From the NCBI GenBank assembly GCA_024685285.1, contig JAIKVZ010000047.1:1-64000 (forward strand): 64,000 nucleotides of DNA. Direction: 5' to 3'. Shown one piece after another: positions 1 to 6,625 of this stretch (within the stretch, counting starts at the first letter, position 1; each line of letters opens with the position of its first letter). A program made the position numbers and the translations under genes. The stretch is from Bacteroidales bacterium. Its GTDB lineage: Bacteria > Bacteroidota > Bacteroidia > Bacteroidales > P3. Below the pieces are notes generated by a model that had not been told where the DNA came from, made no database searches, and saw nothing but the letters and a program-made list of their open reading frames with translations.

Positions 1-154
1 CCTGCCGTTTGCGCTCTGCCTTGATTGCTTCACCGATACGGTAATCATCAAGCACCTTGCGGAGTTCAGCATCGTAATCATCCCTTTCGGGCGTGCCTTT
101 CTTGCCGATATACTTATCGAGCATTTGTTCTTGTGTCATTGCTTTCATTGCCAT
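1..154 (-). CDS. higA: HigA-type antitoxin, partial (runs off the left edge)
   Basis: N-terminal 51 codons of a protein that continues beyond position 1. The start ATG (154-152) overlaps the stop codon of the upstream toxin gene by one base (TAATG), the usual sign of translational coupling in type II toxin-antitoxin operons. The visible part is charged and helical (it begins MAMKAMTQEQMLDKYIGKKG) and ends in a stretch rich in Lys, Arg and Glu, as in the segment before the helix-turn-helix of HigA/Xre antitoxins. The DNA-binding domain itself lies outside the window, so the family call rests on the linker and the gene order toxin-antitoxin, typical of HigBA. It should neutralise the toxin and repress the operon. 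Confidence 0.7.
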   Translation of the reverse strand, partial: MAMKAMTQEQMLDKYIGKKGTPERDDYDAELRKVLDDYRIGEAIKAERKRQ

Positions 155-480
155 TATTTGTTGAAGTATTGTTTTCTTATCTGTTCTGCTTTCTCTATCT
201 CTTTCTTGGGCGTTTTCTGCATTTTCTTTTGTATGCCGTGCGTGGCTACAATCAGCGTTTCTGTCCGTGTATCCCAGAATGAGAATAGACGATATGCGTT
301 GCCGCTATACTCGGTTCGGAGTTCCCAAATATTAGTGCCTTCCAATTTCTTGAAAAGCCGCGTATCTCTCACACCATTGCTCACCGCATCAGCGTTAATA
401 AAAACTTTTCGCCTTGCTTTTGCTGGCAGTTTTTCTATAAAACGCTGTGCATCTTGCAAATATATTACTTTTGTATTCAT
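154..480 (-). CDS. higB: HigB/RelE-like toxin (Gp49-like family)
   Basis: A 108-residue basic protein of the RelE superfamily, HigB or phage Gp49-like branch. These toxins bind the ribosome and cut mRNA. Family-like features are the early helix with DAQRFIEKLPAKARRKV, the central strand segment LFKKLEGTNIWELRTEYSG and the strand near the C-terminus (TLIVATHGIQKK) followed by a Lys-rich tail. It is the first gene of the operon and its stop overlaps the start of the HigA-like gene. A TATCTTTG -7 promoter box lies 22 nt upstream. Lower-case function details are family knowledge; activity is not shown by sequence alone. Confidence 0.8.
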   Translation of the reverse strand: MNTKVIYLQDAQRFIEKLPAKARRKVFINADAVSNGVRDTRLFKKLEGTNIWELRTEYSGNAYRLFSFWDTRTETLIVATHGIQKKMQKTPKKEIEKAEQIRKQYFNK

Positions 481-502
481 CTATTGCTCATCTTTTCAAA
501 TG

Positions 503-510
503 CAAAGATA
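503..510 (-). promoter_or_regulatory. -7 promoter box of the toxin-antitoxin operon
   Basis: On the minus strand this reads TATCTTTG, matching the Bacteroidetes -7 consensus TAnnTTTG. It lies 22 nt upstream of the toxin start codon. The rest of 511-852 holds only AT-rich sequence and the hairpin at 708-733; no gene was seen there. Confidence 0.55.
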
Positions 511-707
511 CAAAATAATTTCCAATTATGGAAACTTTTTTTTGTTGATTAGGTCAATTGAGTCTGGTTACTTGCTTAAATTCAGTAGAGTGCAGAATGT
601 TTATTTGTTTTTGTGGTCTAAATGGAGCGCACTTTGCCGCTATATGATGATGTGATGCGGACGGGTATTACCGTATAATCATAAGCAATCGCTGATAAAA
701 GGAAGAG

Positions 708-733
708 AAGGCGAGACCGTGAGGTCTCGCCTT
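708..733 (-). terminator. Perfect 11-bp hairpin downstream of the regulator/membrane-protein operon
   Basis: AAGGCGAGACC and its exact reverse complement are separated by four bases. On the minus strand it is followed by a pyrimidine-rich stretch with TTTT, so it is a plausible intrinsic terminator for the genes ending at 853. It lacks a long T-run, so it could instead be an mRNA-stabilising hairpin. Confidence 0.5.
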
Positions 734-852
734 CGGTGTTTTGGGGCAGGCGTGGGTAACGCTTGCCGTGGCGGTGGCGAGGATGGGATTATATGATAAC
801 TACTTCTTCGTGTGTTGGTGTTTGTGGAATGGGGGATAGTTTCTCCTTTGGG

Positions 853-1146
853 CTATTTCCCGGCTAAGATGTATTTTTTTAATGCTTTGACATAGGCTCT
901 GAAAGCATCTGTACCTGAGGGAGTGATACGACAGGTAGTGCGAGGCATCTTGCCTTTGAAGCCTTTTTCCACCGTGATATAGCCTGCGGCGGTGAGTTTG
1001 TCAAGCTGCACACTGAGGTTGCCCGAAGTGGCGCCTGTCTGTTCCTTGATATAGGTGAAGTCGGCTTCGTCAACACTCATGAGCAAAGAAACGACTGCAA
1101 GTCGCAACTCGGAGTGCAGCAATGGGTCTAATGCAGGGAACATCAT
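853..1146 (-). CDS. Winged-helix transcriptional regulator, small
   Basis: A 97-residue winged helix-turn-helix protein. It reads as a stand-alone DNA-binding domain: a first helix (LLHSELRLAVVSLLMS), a helix-turn-helix around residues 30-60 (YIKEQTGATSGNLSVQLDKL) and a wing (GYITVEKGFKGKMPRTTCRI), followed by a C-terminal helix. This resembles the small Bacteroidetes winged-helix regulators of the MarR/ArsR fold. Its start overlaps the stop of the upstream membrane protein by 4 bp, so the two are co-translated. Such pairs usually regulate their own operon; the ligand is unknown. Confidence 0.75.
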   Translation of the reverse strand: MMFPALDPLLHSELRLAVVSLLMSVDEADFTYIKEQTGATSGNLSVQLDKLTAAGYITVEKGFKGKMPRTTCRITPSGTDAFRAYVKALKKYILAGK

Positions 1147-1826
1147 GAGTTCTTTTTTTTTAGCATCCAGCCGGTAATCACGAGTCCGATGAGTGAGAAG
1201 AGAAATATTGACAAACAGGGTGTGATTAAATTTAAAACGATTATTGCCTTAACTGAAGCAACACTATAAACAATTATTGCTCTGATGACTCCCGAGTACT
1301 CACAAATGGCTACAAGTAGGCCGCCGATAATACCGAACAATATCAGCCAACGTCTTTTCAGTATATGTCCCGTAATGGCAACCGCCATACCCATCAGCAG
1401 AATGATGACAGGTGTGATTGTTACCATTGCTTGAGGTGCGGTGGCAAGGTTGTCGTATAATCTCAATACTAGGACATTCCAAATAAGCGCAAAGAGATAG
1501 AAACCGATGACGATAACGCCGAAACTCCACCAAGTTCTGACAACAAGTGTGCCAACAAGAGAGACGGGTGCCTGCACCTGCTTTTTGTCGTGGATACGCA
1601 TGATCCCCCATATGATGAAGGGAAGGACAAGCCACAGAAGTTGTCCCATAGGCGAAGCTGACAAGCCGTTTACGAGAGCCACTATGGTGGCTATTCCCAT
1701 TGTTGCGAGTCCAGACAGGTAGAGCAATTGCCCTGTGTCCTTTGCCACGACATTCCTGCTACGCTCTATCTGTTCCGTGATAATTTCAAGACTGCGTTCT
1801 GCAGTTAGATTTGCATTTTCTTCCAT
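1143..1826 (-). CDS. Polytopic membrane protein of unknown function, paired with a winged-helix regulator
   Basis: A 227-residue protein I do not recognise by family. After a charged N-terminal helix of about 35 residues come roughly six or seven hydrophobic segments (for example LYLSGLATMGIATIVALV, LLWLVLPFIIWGIMRI, VIVIGFYLFALIWNVLVL), so it sits in the inner membrane. It lacks catalytic motifs or a periplasmic domain. It is the first gene of a two-gene operon and overlaps the regulator by 4 bp. The architecture recalls small regulator/membrane-protein pairs of Bacteroidetes, with no defined role. Confidence 0.65.
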   Translation of the reverse strand: MEENANLTAERSLEIITEQIERSRNVVAKDTGQLLYLSGLATMGIATIVALVNGLSASPMGQLLWLVLPFIIWGIMRIHDKKQVQAPVSLVGTLVVRTWWSFGVIVIGFYLFALIWNVLVLRLYDNLATAPQAMVTITPVIILLMGMAVAITGHILKRRWLILFGIIGGLLVAICEYSGVIRAIIVYSVASVKAIIVLNLITPCLSIFLFSLIGLVITGWMLKKKNS

Positions 1827-1904
1827 TGTTGTTACTTTTTTTTAGATTATCATATTGCTGCCCATTTTGATAACAAGTGCACTTTTTGTTCCAAATCGGC
1901 GGTG

Positions 1905-1912
1905 CAAAAATA
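1905..1912 (-). promoter_or_regulatory. -7 promoter box for the membrane protein/regulator operon
   Basis: Minus-strand TATTTTTG matches TAnnTTTG and lies 78 nt upstream of the start codon at 1826. The stretch 1913-2120 is AT-rich and shows no gene. Confidence 0.5.
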
Positions 1913-2120
1913 AACAAGTTTACGAAATAAACCAAATAAAATTTGACAAATATTTATAATGGTTTGTTATTTAGCTAAATAAAAATTCTTAACTCAAAAA
2001 GATTTTGCTTCATTTTGAAGAGATAGACTGTCGAAAAAACAAAAATTCCACCACGTACGGTGCTCCTTTTGCATATTTGCTTACAATTATCTCGTTCTTA
2101 TTTTGTTATCAAAATCATAT

Positions 2121-2339
2121 TCAGGATTGAACCAGTGGCGTAGAAGAGTAGACGCTGAGATGCGTTGGCCTCAAATGCGCTATCTGTAGCCCATATGCTG
2201 AGGTATGAACCAGCACCATATCCTCGCAGCGCGGTATTTCGCCACGGGCAAAGCGCCAGCAGACATGCCACACCGTGGAGCGGTGGCGGCGCATGAAGGC
2301 ACAGTAGGCGTCGTGCCGGGAGATGTCGGATGTCATCAC
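2121..2339 (-). pseudogene. Possible remnant of a sigma-70/ECF-like sigma factor (N-terminal part only)
   Basis: A 72-codon frame whose first half looks like region 2 of Bacteroidetes sigma factors: aromatic/basic helices AFMRRHRSTVWHVCWRFARG followed by CEDMV, where family members usually read (R/E)DMVQEV and continue into the promoter-melting helix. After EDMV the sequence no longer resembles the family and the frame stops 29 codons later. I read it as a truncated or frame-broken remnant. It could also be a small unrelated ORF; no ribosome-binding context argues either way. Confidence 0.35.
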
Positions 2340-2407
2340 TTCATTCTATCCATCGTTGTCTAGTTTTCGGGTTCAATTAAGCAGTGCCCTATTGTGGACC
2401 TTATAAA

Positions 2408-2450
2408 AATGATGGTTCAAATCCCAAATTTCGGGATTTAAACCATCATT
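2408..2450. terminator. Long hairpin, bidirectional terminator-like
   Basis: An imperfect inverted repeat with 18-nt arms (arm ends AATGATGGTT and AACCATCATT, GGGATTT in the stem) and a 7-nt loop. A-rich sequence precedes it and T-rich sequence follows. It stands alone between the sigma-factor remnant and the tRNA, so it could end transcription from either side. Confidence 0.5.
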
Positions 2451-2537
2451 TTAATATTAATACAACGACCTGTATTACTTTACTTTAATAATGGAAGGGT
2501 TTTGCTTTGTCAAAAAAGTGAGTGTAATTCGGGTGTA

Positions 2538-2569
2538 TAAAAAATAAGTCCCTGATTTTACAGGGACTT
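2538..2569 (-). terminator. Intrinsic terminator of tRNA-Gln
   Basis: AAGTCCCTG and CAGGGACTT form a 9-bp stem with a 6-nt loop (2546-2569). On the minus strand it is followed by ATTTTTT. It lies 3 bp beyond the 3' end of the tRNA. Confidence 0.75.
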
Positions 2570-2572
2570 GTG

Positions 2573-2643
2573 TTGTCCTACCTGGATTCGAACCAAGACA
2601 AGCTGATCCAGAGTCAGATGTGCTACCGTTACACCATAGGACA
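2573..2643 (-). tRNA. tRNA-Gln (anticodon CTG)
   Basis: A 71-nt cloverleaf on the minus strand. The acceptor arms TGTCCTA and TAGGACA pair perfectly, the T-arm contains GGTTCGAATCC, and the anticodon loop reads CTCTGGA, giving CTG for the Gln codon CAG. CCA is not encoded. A terminator hairpin follows directly. Confidence 0.92.
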
Positions 2644-2870
2644 ATTGCTGTTTTGTTCTCTCAAAATCGGGTGCAAAAGTACGACTTTTTTTTAGTCTGG
2701 CAAAATTTTTTTTGATATTTTTTGCTATCGGCTGGTTGATAGGTTGTTAGTTGGTGCCGGCCATGGTGTGCACTTTGCAAAACGGTGTATGCAAGTCCTC
2801 ATTTGGGCAAAAAAACAGGGGGTGACTGCATGAGCAGTAGAACCCCCTGAATAGGTGTTTTTATTTTTGC

Positions 2871-4577
2871 TTATTGCACTACAAATCTGCCGGCGCAGCC
2901 CTCAATGCGGTAGATGTATACACCTTTTGGATATGTGTTGAGGCTTATGGTGGCAACGTGGTTGTCAGGCTTAATGGTGCACTCCTCAACTAAACGGCCA
3001 TCGGTGGTGTAAACGCTAAGAGTGGCGTTCTGCTTGACGGTGTAGGGTATGTTGATAGTGCGGGTGGCAGGGTTGGGGAAAGCAGGCGCTGGTAGGACGT
3101 CTGCAGCGACGGTGCTTATGGATAGAACGGAGTCGTCAGGCGGAATTATACTGTATATGATACTTTGGTTACGGTTGAAGTTGTATTGCTTGATTGACAT
3201 GGCGTTGGTGCGCAGGTTGTTCCAGCTCAGACTTGAGCCGCAGCCCCAGCCCCAGTTCATGTGGAAGAAATCTTCCATGCCATTGTCGTCTCTGATGCCG
3301 TCGCATACCCATGCGTGACCAGCGGCGTCACGGCCGATGCCTGTTGACGACGAGCCACTCATGTATACAGGCTTGCGACCCATGATGTCGCCTTTTGTTA
3401 TGTTGACGTAGTTATCTACGGAGGTGTATTCGCGTTGGAGTTGAGTGACACCGCGTTTGTATTTGAAGTTGTTCATCATAGTATTTGGCACGTTGAACGA
3501 ATAAGCTCCGCTGCCATCGGTACCATAGTCCATACCCACGCTCACACCGACATGGTGGCAGAGTCGAGCCATTTCGTTGATTTGCTCGGTGGAGGTGGAA
3601 CCGTCGATGGTGCCGCTCATGAGTGAGTAGTCGTAGAAAACGGTGTCGAGACGGACCACATCGGGGTGTGTGGGATCGCCAGGGTTGTTGGTAGACACAA
3701 AGCCCTGTGGGTTCTGCGGGTATTGCCAGTAGTACATGATTTGCGACATGGCGGTGGCTACGCAGCCCACATAGCAGGTGCTGTCAATGTAGGTGGTGTC
3801 GGTTATTGTGATGATGTTGTGGGGGTAGGTGACGGTGGTGTCGATAGTGTAGGTTAGGTTGTATAGTGTATCGATACGTGTGGTGTCGCCTAAATCTACC
3901 GTGTCGAGTGTGAATCCGATGGTGTCGATATCGATGGTGTCGTAAACCTCAACGGTGTCGGTTACGGTGGTGCGGTGTGTGGTGTACTTTGCGGTTCTCA
4001 CTACTGGGCAGAACTTGTTGAAAGTGGGTCTCACGGGGTCGCCCTGTTCCCAGCAGATGCCGCGGAGCAGAATCATCGGGGCTTTGGTGGAGGCACCGCG
4101 CTTGGTCGATGTCACGGTCGAGCCGTTGAGCAGTTCAGCCCACATTTTGACGGTATTTTCGTCGGGAGTATAGTCTTTCTCGTAGTTCTGCACGGCGGCA
4201 ATATTCTCTGCCGACACTTCAAGGTTCCACATCAAAGCCGGGGCCATGGCACCTGGGTTGAAGGGACCCTCTTCGGAGAAGGCCACGATGGGGTGCACAT
4301 GGTCGTTGCCGGCCACGGCCACCCATGCTCTGCCATAGACATTGTAGATATAGGTGGAAACGAGGTCGCTGGGGCCGTTGAGGCTGTTCGTGAAGGTGTA
4401 CACCAACTCGAGGTCGGCAGTTGAGAGCTCGTTTACACTGAGTATGCGCTGCATGAAACGGGTGCCAACCTGGCGGGCATCGTTCTCACCGATATTGGTG
4501 GCATGAGTCTGGTTGATTGATAGTTGGAATAGCGCAGTGGCAACTAAAGCAACGGTGGTTATGACTAATTTTCTCAT
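2871..4577 (-). CDS. Secreted C10 (SpeB/streptopain-like) cysteine peptidase with T9SS sorting domain
   Basis: A 568-residue secreted protease. Order: signal peptide (1-26, MRKLVITTVALVATALF), a propeptide-like region (27-165), the catalytic domain (about 166-475) and a type IX secretion C-terminal sorting domain (about 490-568, FPNPATRTINI ... GVYIYRIEG). The catalytic Cys is C272 in GCVATAMSQIMYYW, His is H421 in GHAWVCDG, and the Trp loop reads HMNWGWG (439-445). A Thr/Asp-rich insert of about 65 residues (201-266) sits just before the catalytic Cys. The start at 4577 is chosen because the promoter lies just upstream and a signal peptide follows; the frame is open further upstream but would include the promoter. 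A monocistronic gene. Confidence 0.9.
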   Translation of the reverse strand: MRKLVITTVALVATALFQLSINQTHATNIGENDARQVGTRFMQRILSVNELSTADLELVYTFTNSLNGPSDLVSTYIYNVYGRAWVAVAGNDHVHPIVAFSEEGPFNPGAMAPALMWNLEVSAENIAAVQNYEKDYTPDENTVKMWAELLNGSTVTSTKRGASTKAPMILLRGICWEQGDPVRPTFNKFCPVVRTAKYTTHRTTVTDTVEVYDTIDIDTIGFTLDTVDLGDTTRIDTLYNLTYTIDTTVTYPHNIITITDTTYIDSTCYVGCVATAMSQIMYYWQYPQNPQGFVSTNNPGDPTHPDVVRLDTVFYDYSLMSGTIDGSTSTEQINEMARLCHHVGVSVGMDYGTDGSGAYSFNVPNTMMNNFKYKRGVTQLQREYTSVDNYVNITKGDIMGRKPVYMSGSSSTGIGRDAAGHAWVCDGIRDDNGMEDFFHMNWGWGCGSSLSWNNLRTNAMSIKQYNFNRNQSIIYSIIPPDDSVLSISTVAADVLPAPAFPNPATRTINIPYTVKQNATLSVYTTDGRLVEECTIKPDNHVATISLNTYPKGVYIYRIEGCAGRFVVQ

Positions 4578-4612
4578 TGTGTGATGATATTTTTCGGTTT
4601 TATTTTGCGCTG

Positions 4613-4620
4613 CAAAAGTA
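4613..4620 (-). promoter_or_regulatory. -7 promoter box of the C10 peptidase gene
   Basis: Minus-strand TACTTTTG, a match to TAnnTTTG, 35 nt upstream of the start codon at 4577. It fixes the start of the peptidase downstream of this point. Confidence 0.6.
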
Positions 4621-4689
4621 CGATTTTTTTTTGACTTACGGACCAAATGACTGTTAAAAATTATTAACAGTATGCCGGCGGTCTCTTTT

Positions 4690-4722
4690 TTTGCACGGTT
4701 TGGATTTTTTTTCGTATCTTTG
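4690..4722 (+). promoter_or_regulatory. Promoter (-33 TTTG, -7 TATCTTTG) of the TonB-like gene
   Basis: TTTG at 4690-4693 and TATCTTTG at 4715-4722, separated by 21 bp, fit the Bacteroidetes promoter layout. The start codon of the TonB-like gene follows 27 nt downstream. Confidence 0.65.
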
Positions 4723-4749
4723 CAGTCGCAAACTATAATAGTTGAGATT

Positions 4750-5175
4750 ATGAAAAGGTTGTTGTTCACAGTACTGATGTGCGGTGCCGCTCTTTGGTCG
4801 GTGGCGCAGGCCGACAATGTGCTCCCACGCGAAGACCAGAAGCCCGTGGCGAGCGTTGACAATGAGATTTATTCAGTTGTGTCGCAAGACCCGCAGTACC
4901 CGGGCGGTCAGGTGGCAATGGCCAAGTTTTTGAGCGATAATTTGGTGTATCCGGCCGAGGCGCGCGACAAGGGCATTACTGGCCGTGTTGTGGTTACTTT
5001 TGTGGTCGAGAAAGACGGCAATGTGAGCAACGTCAAGGTGTTGCGCGACATCGGCGGTGGCTGCGGAGCCGAGGCGGTGCGAGTGGTGAAGAAGATGCCA
5101 CGCTGGAAACCCGGCAAGGCCAACGGCAAAGCCGTGCGCACGCAGTTCACTCTGCCGTTGAACTTCAGTCTTTGA
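4750..5175 (+). CDS. TonB C-terminal domain protein (energy-transducer-like, periplasmic)
   Basis: A 141-residue protein with a signal peptide (MKRLLFTVLMCGAALWSVAQA) instead of the long proline-rich spanner of true TonB. The rest is a TonB C-terminal domain: YPGG near residue 53, LVYPAEARDKGITGRVVVTF, then the GxVSNVKVLR strand and a final MPRWKPGKANGKAV...FTLPLNF strand. Such short secreted TonB-domain proteins are common in Bacteroidetes; they may contact outer-membrane receptors, but with no membrane anchor for ExbB/D this one is unlikely to transduce energy alone. It is the first gene of a three-gene unit, 6 bp before the LOG-family gene. Confidence 0.8.
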   Translation: MKRLLFTVLMCGAALWSVAQADNVLPREDQKPVASVDNEIYSVVSQDPQYPGGQVAMAKFLSDNLVYPAEARDKGITGRVVVTFVVEKDGNVSNVKVLRDIGGGCGAEAVRVVKKMPRWKPGKANGKAVRTQFTLPLNFSL

Positions 5176-5181
5176 CAGGCG

Positions 5182-5769
5182 ATGAATATTGCTGTTTTTT
5201 GTGGCGCGTCGATGCCGCGCAATAAGGAATTCGCTGCCGCGGCGCGTGAACTTGGCACTTTATTGGCAATGCGGGGCCACACGCTTGTCTATGGCGGTTC
5301 TAACCTTGGTCTGATGGGTGTGGTGAGCGGAGCCGCAATGGCCGCTGGCGGAAAGGTGACGGGCATCATTCCCACCCTTTTTAGCGAGGCCATAATCAAC
5401 TCGCAGCCCGTTACGCAGTTGGTCAGGGTGGCCTCGATGGCCGAGCGCAAAGAGCTCATTATCAAGACCTGCGACGCTTTTATAGCACTGCCGGGTGGCA
5501 TAGGAACCATCGACGAGGTGAGCGAGGTACTGGTGGCCAACCAGCTTGGCACAGTGCGCGGTGTGCCGCGACAGGCTGTTGCCTTCGATACGCCAAAGGA
5601 CGACAATCCCATGGTGTTGGTCAACATCGACGGCTTTTACGACGGTTTTCTGGCCCAGATGAAACTGGTTATGGACGAGGGTCTTATGCGCTCTGAGGCA
5701 GGTCTGGCCGTTGCCGCTACCGCTGCCGAGGCTCTGGACCTTGCCGAGCGGCACGGTGCCTCGAAATAG
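5182..5769 (+). CDS. LOG family protein (nucleoside 5'-monophosphate phosphoribohydrolase-like)
   Basis: A 195-residue Rossmann-fold protein of the LOG family, often mis-named lysine decarboxylase. Members hydrolyse the N-glycosidic bond of nucleotide monophosphates, for example cytokinin ribotides or AMP. Diagnostic signatures are GGSNLGLMG (residues 38-46), the MAERKE segment, and PGGIGTIDE (about 108-116), which carries the catalytic Glu. The length is usual. It lies 6 bp after the TonB-domain gene and 4 bp before the Cas4-like gene. The physiological substrate cannot be read from sequence. Confidence 0.88.
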   Translation: MNIAVFCGASMPRNKEFAAAARELGTLLAMRGHTLVYGGSNLGLMGVVSGAAMAAGGKVTGIIPTLFSEAIINSQPVTQLVRVASMAERKELIIKTCDAFIALPGGIGTIDEVSEVLVANQLGTVRGVPRQAVAFDTPKDDNPMVLVNIDGFYDGFLAQMKLVMDEGLMRSEAGLAVAATAAEALDLAERHGASK

Positions 5770-5773
5770 CAAT

Positions 5774-6436
5774 ATGGATCACAAACTGTCGAAATCAAAA
5801 TATATTCGCGGCCTGCAATGCGTCAAAGCGCTCTACTACGACGTATACAACCCCAAGCTGGCTCGCTATAGTGCCGAAACTCTGGCCCTGTTCAACCGCG
5901 GACGCCGTTTCGAGCAGGCCTACAAGGCTCTTTTCGAGAACGGAATAGACGTGAGCGCCATGTGCCGCTTCAACCCGTTGCGCTCGCCTGGTATTACTGC
6001 CAACCTGCTGGCTTCCAGTAGCGAAGTGACTTTGTTCGAGGCCGGCTTCATCTACGACGGTGTGCTGATACTGGCCGATGTGGTGCGCAAGACAGCCGCC
6101 GGAAGCCTTCACGTGCACGAAGTGAAAAGCGGTATCGATGTTACCCCCACTTTCAGGCGCGACGCTGCTGTGCAACACTACGTGGTGAGCCACGCTATAG
6201 AGGGTAGCGGCTTGAGATTGAGCGAGTTCAGTGTGATTTACAACGGTGGCGACGAGGGGTTCCTGAAACTCGACCTCACCGACGAATGCCAAGCCGAACA
6301 CGCTGAAATCGAGGCTAATATAGCCCGTTTCAAAGATGTGTTGCAGGGCTTTGAGCCCCAGGTGCCGATGGGGCCCCAGTGCAGCAGTCCCTACGAGTGC
6401 CCCTACCAACATCACTGTAAAAAGTTACTTGTCTGA
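5774..6436 (+). CDS. Small PD-(D/E)XK nuclease-like protein with a Cas4/AddB-type four-cysteine cluster
   Basis: A 220-residue protein that combines a RecB-type nuclease core with what looks like an Fe-S site. The metal-binding Asp lies in LILADVV and the ExK motif in LHVHEVKSG; an N-terminal Cys (GLQCVKALYYD, residue 16) and three C-terminal cysteines (CSSPYECPYQHHC) match the spacing seen in Cas4, AddB and DUF2779 proteins. There are no cas genes in the window, so this is a solitary Cas4-like or DUF2779-like nuclease. The start at 5774 follows the LOG stop by 4 nt; an upstream extension of the frame overlaps the LOG gene and is not used. Function (DNA end processing or defence) is inferred from family only. 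Confidence 0.7.
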   Translation: MDHKLSKSKYIRGLQCVKALYYDVYNPKLARYSAETLALFNRGRRFEQAYKALFENGIDVSAMCRFNPLRSPGITANLLASSSEVTLFEAGFIYDGVLILADVVRKTAAGSLHVHEVKSGIDVTPTFRRDAAVQHYVVSHAIEGSGLRLSEFSVIYNGGDEGFLKLDLTDECQAEHAEIEANIARFKDVLQGFEPQVPMGPQCSSPYECPYQHHCKKLLV

Positions 6437-6470
6437 AAATCAGCTATTTAAATATTTTAGTATAACCTAT

Positions 6471-6535
6471 TGTAAACCAGTGTGTTAGATGGGTTAGGTT
6501 CGGGTTAAGGTCGGGTTGACATCGGGTAGGGTTCG
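6471..6535 (-). repeat. Dispersed 11-bp-unit repeat, copy 1 (C-rich strand on minus)
   Basis: Core at 6491-6535. The minus strand carries four successive units beginning CCCGA or CCGAA at 10-11-bp spacing, ending TTAACCCGAACCTAACC. On the plus strand this gives five GGG tracts. The adjacent AACCAGTGTGTTAGAT (about 6475-6490) is a second module shared with copies 6 and 7. It lies between the convergent Cas4-like and DacB-like genes. Confidence 0.85.
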
Positions 6536-6554
6536 GTGAAGATAGTTTTTTGAA

Positions 6555-6592
6555 CGCAAAATTTGCGAACAGATACCGATGGTGGTATCTGT
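6555..6592. other. Two adjacent hairpins at the 3' end of the DacB-like gene
   Basis: CGCAAAATTTGCG (6555-6567) is a palindrome and ACAGATACC/GGTATCTGT (6569-6592) a perfect 9-bp stem with 6-nt loop. They lie just past the end of the carboxypeptidase gene (minus). There is no clear T-run, so a terminator role is only possible. Confidence 0.4.
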
Positions 6593-6625
6593 ACGCTCTG
6601 GTTTACAGAGTGTTATGCTTTTGGA

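Noticed and set aside
125-655. A 176-codon plus-strand frame opposite the toxin gene
   Set aside because: Antisense to the toxin-antitoxin genes; low-complexity Phe/Cys/Ser-rich translation.
3790-3975. A DNA-level tandem repeat in the C10 peptidase gene
   Set aside because: The repeated GTGTCG words come from codons for Asp-Thr pairs; there is no fixed-length DNA period, so it is treated as a protein feature.
2871-4862. Start of the C10 peptidase at 4862 giving 663 residues
   Set aside because: The extra 95 codons run across the -7 box at 4613-4620 and the divergent TonB promoter, and the signal peptide begins at 4577.
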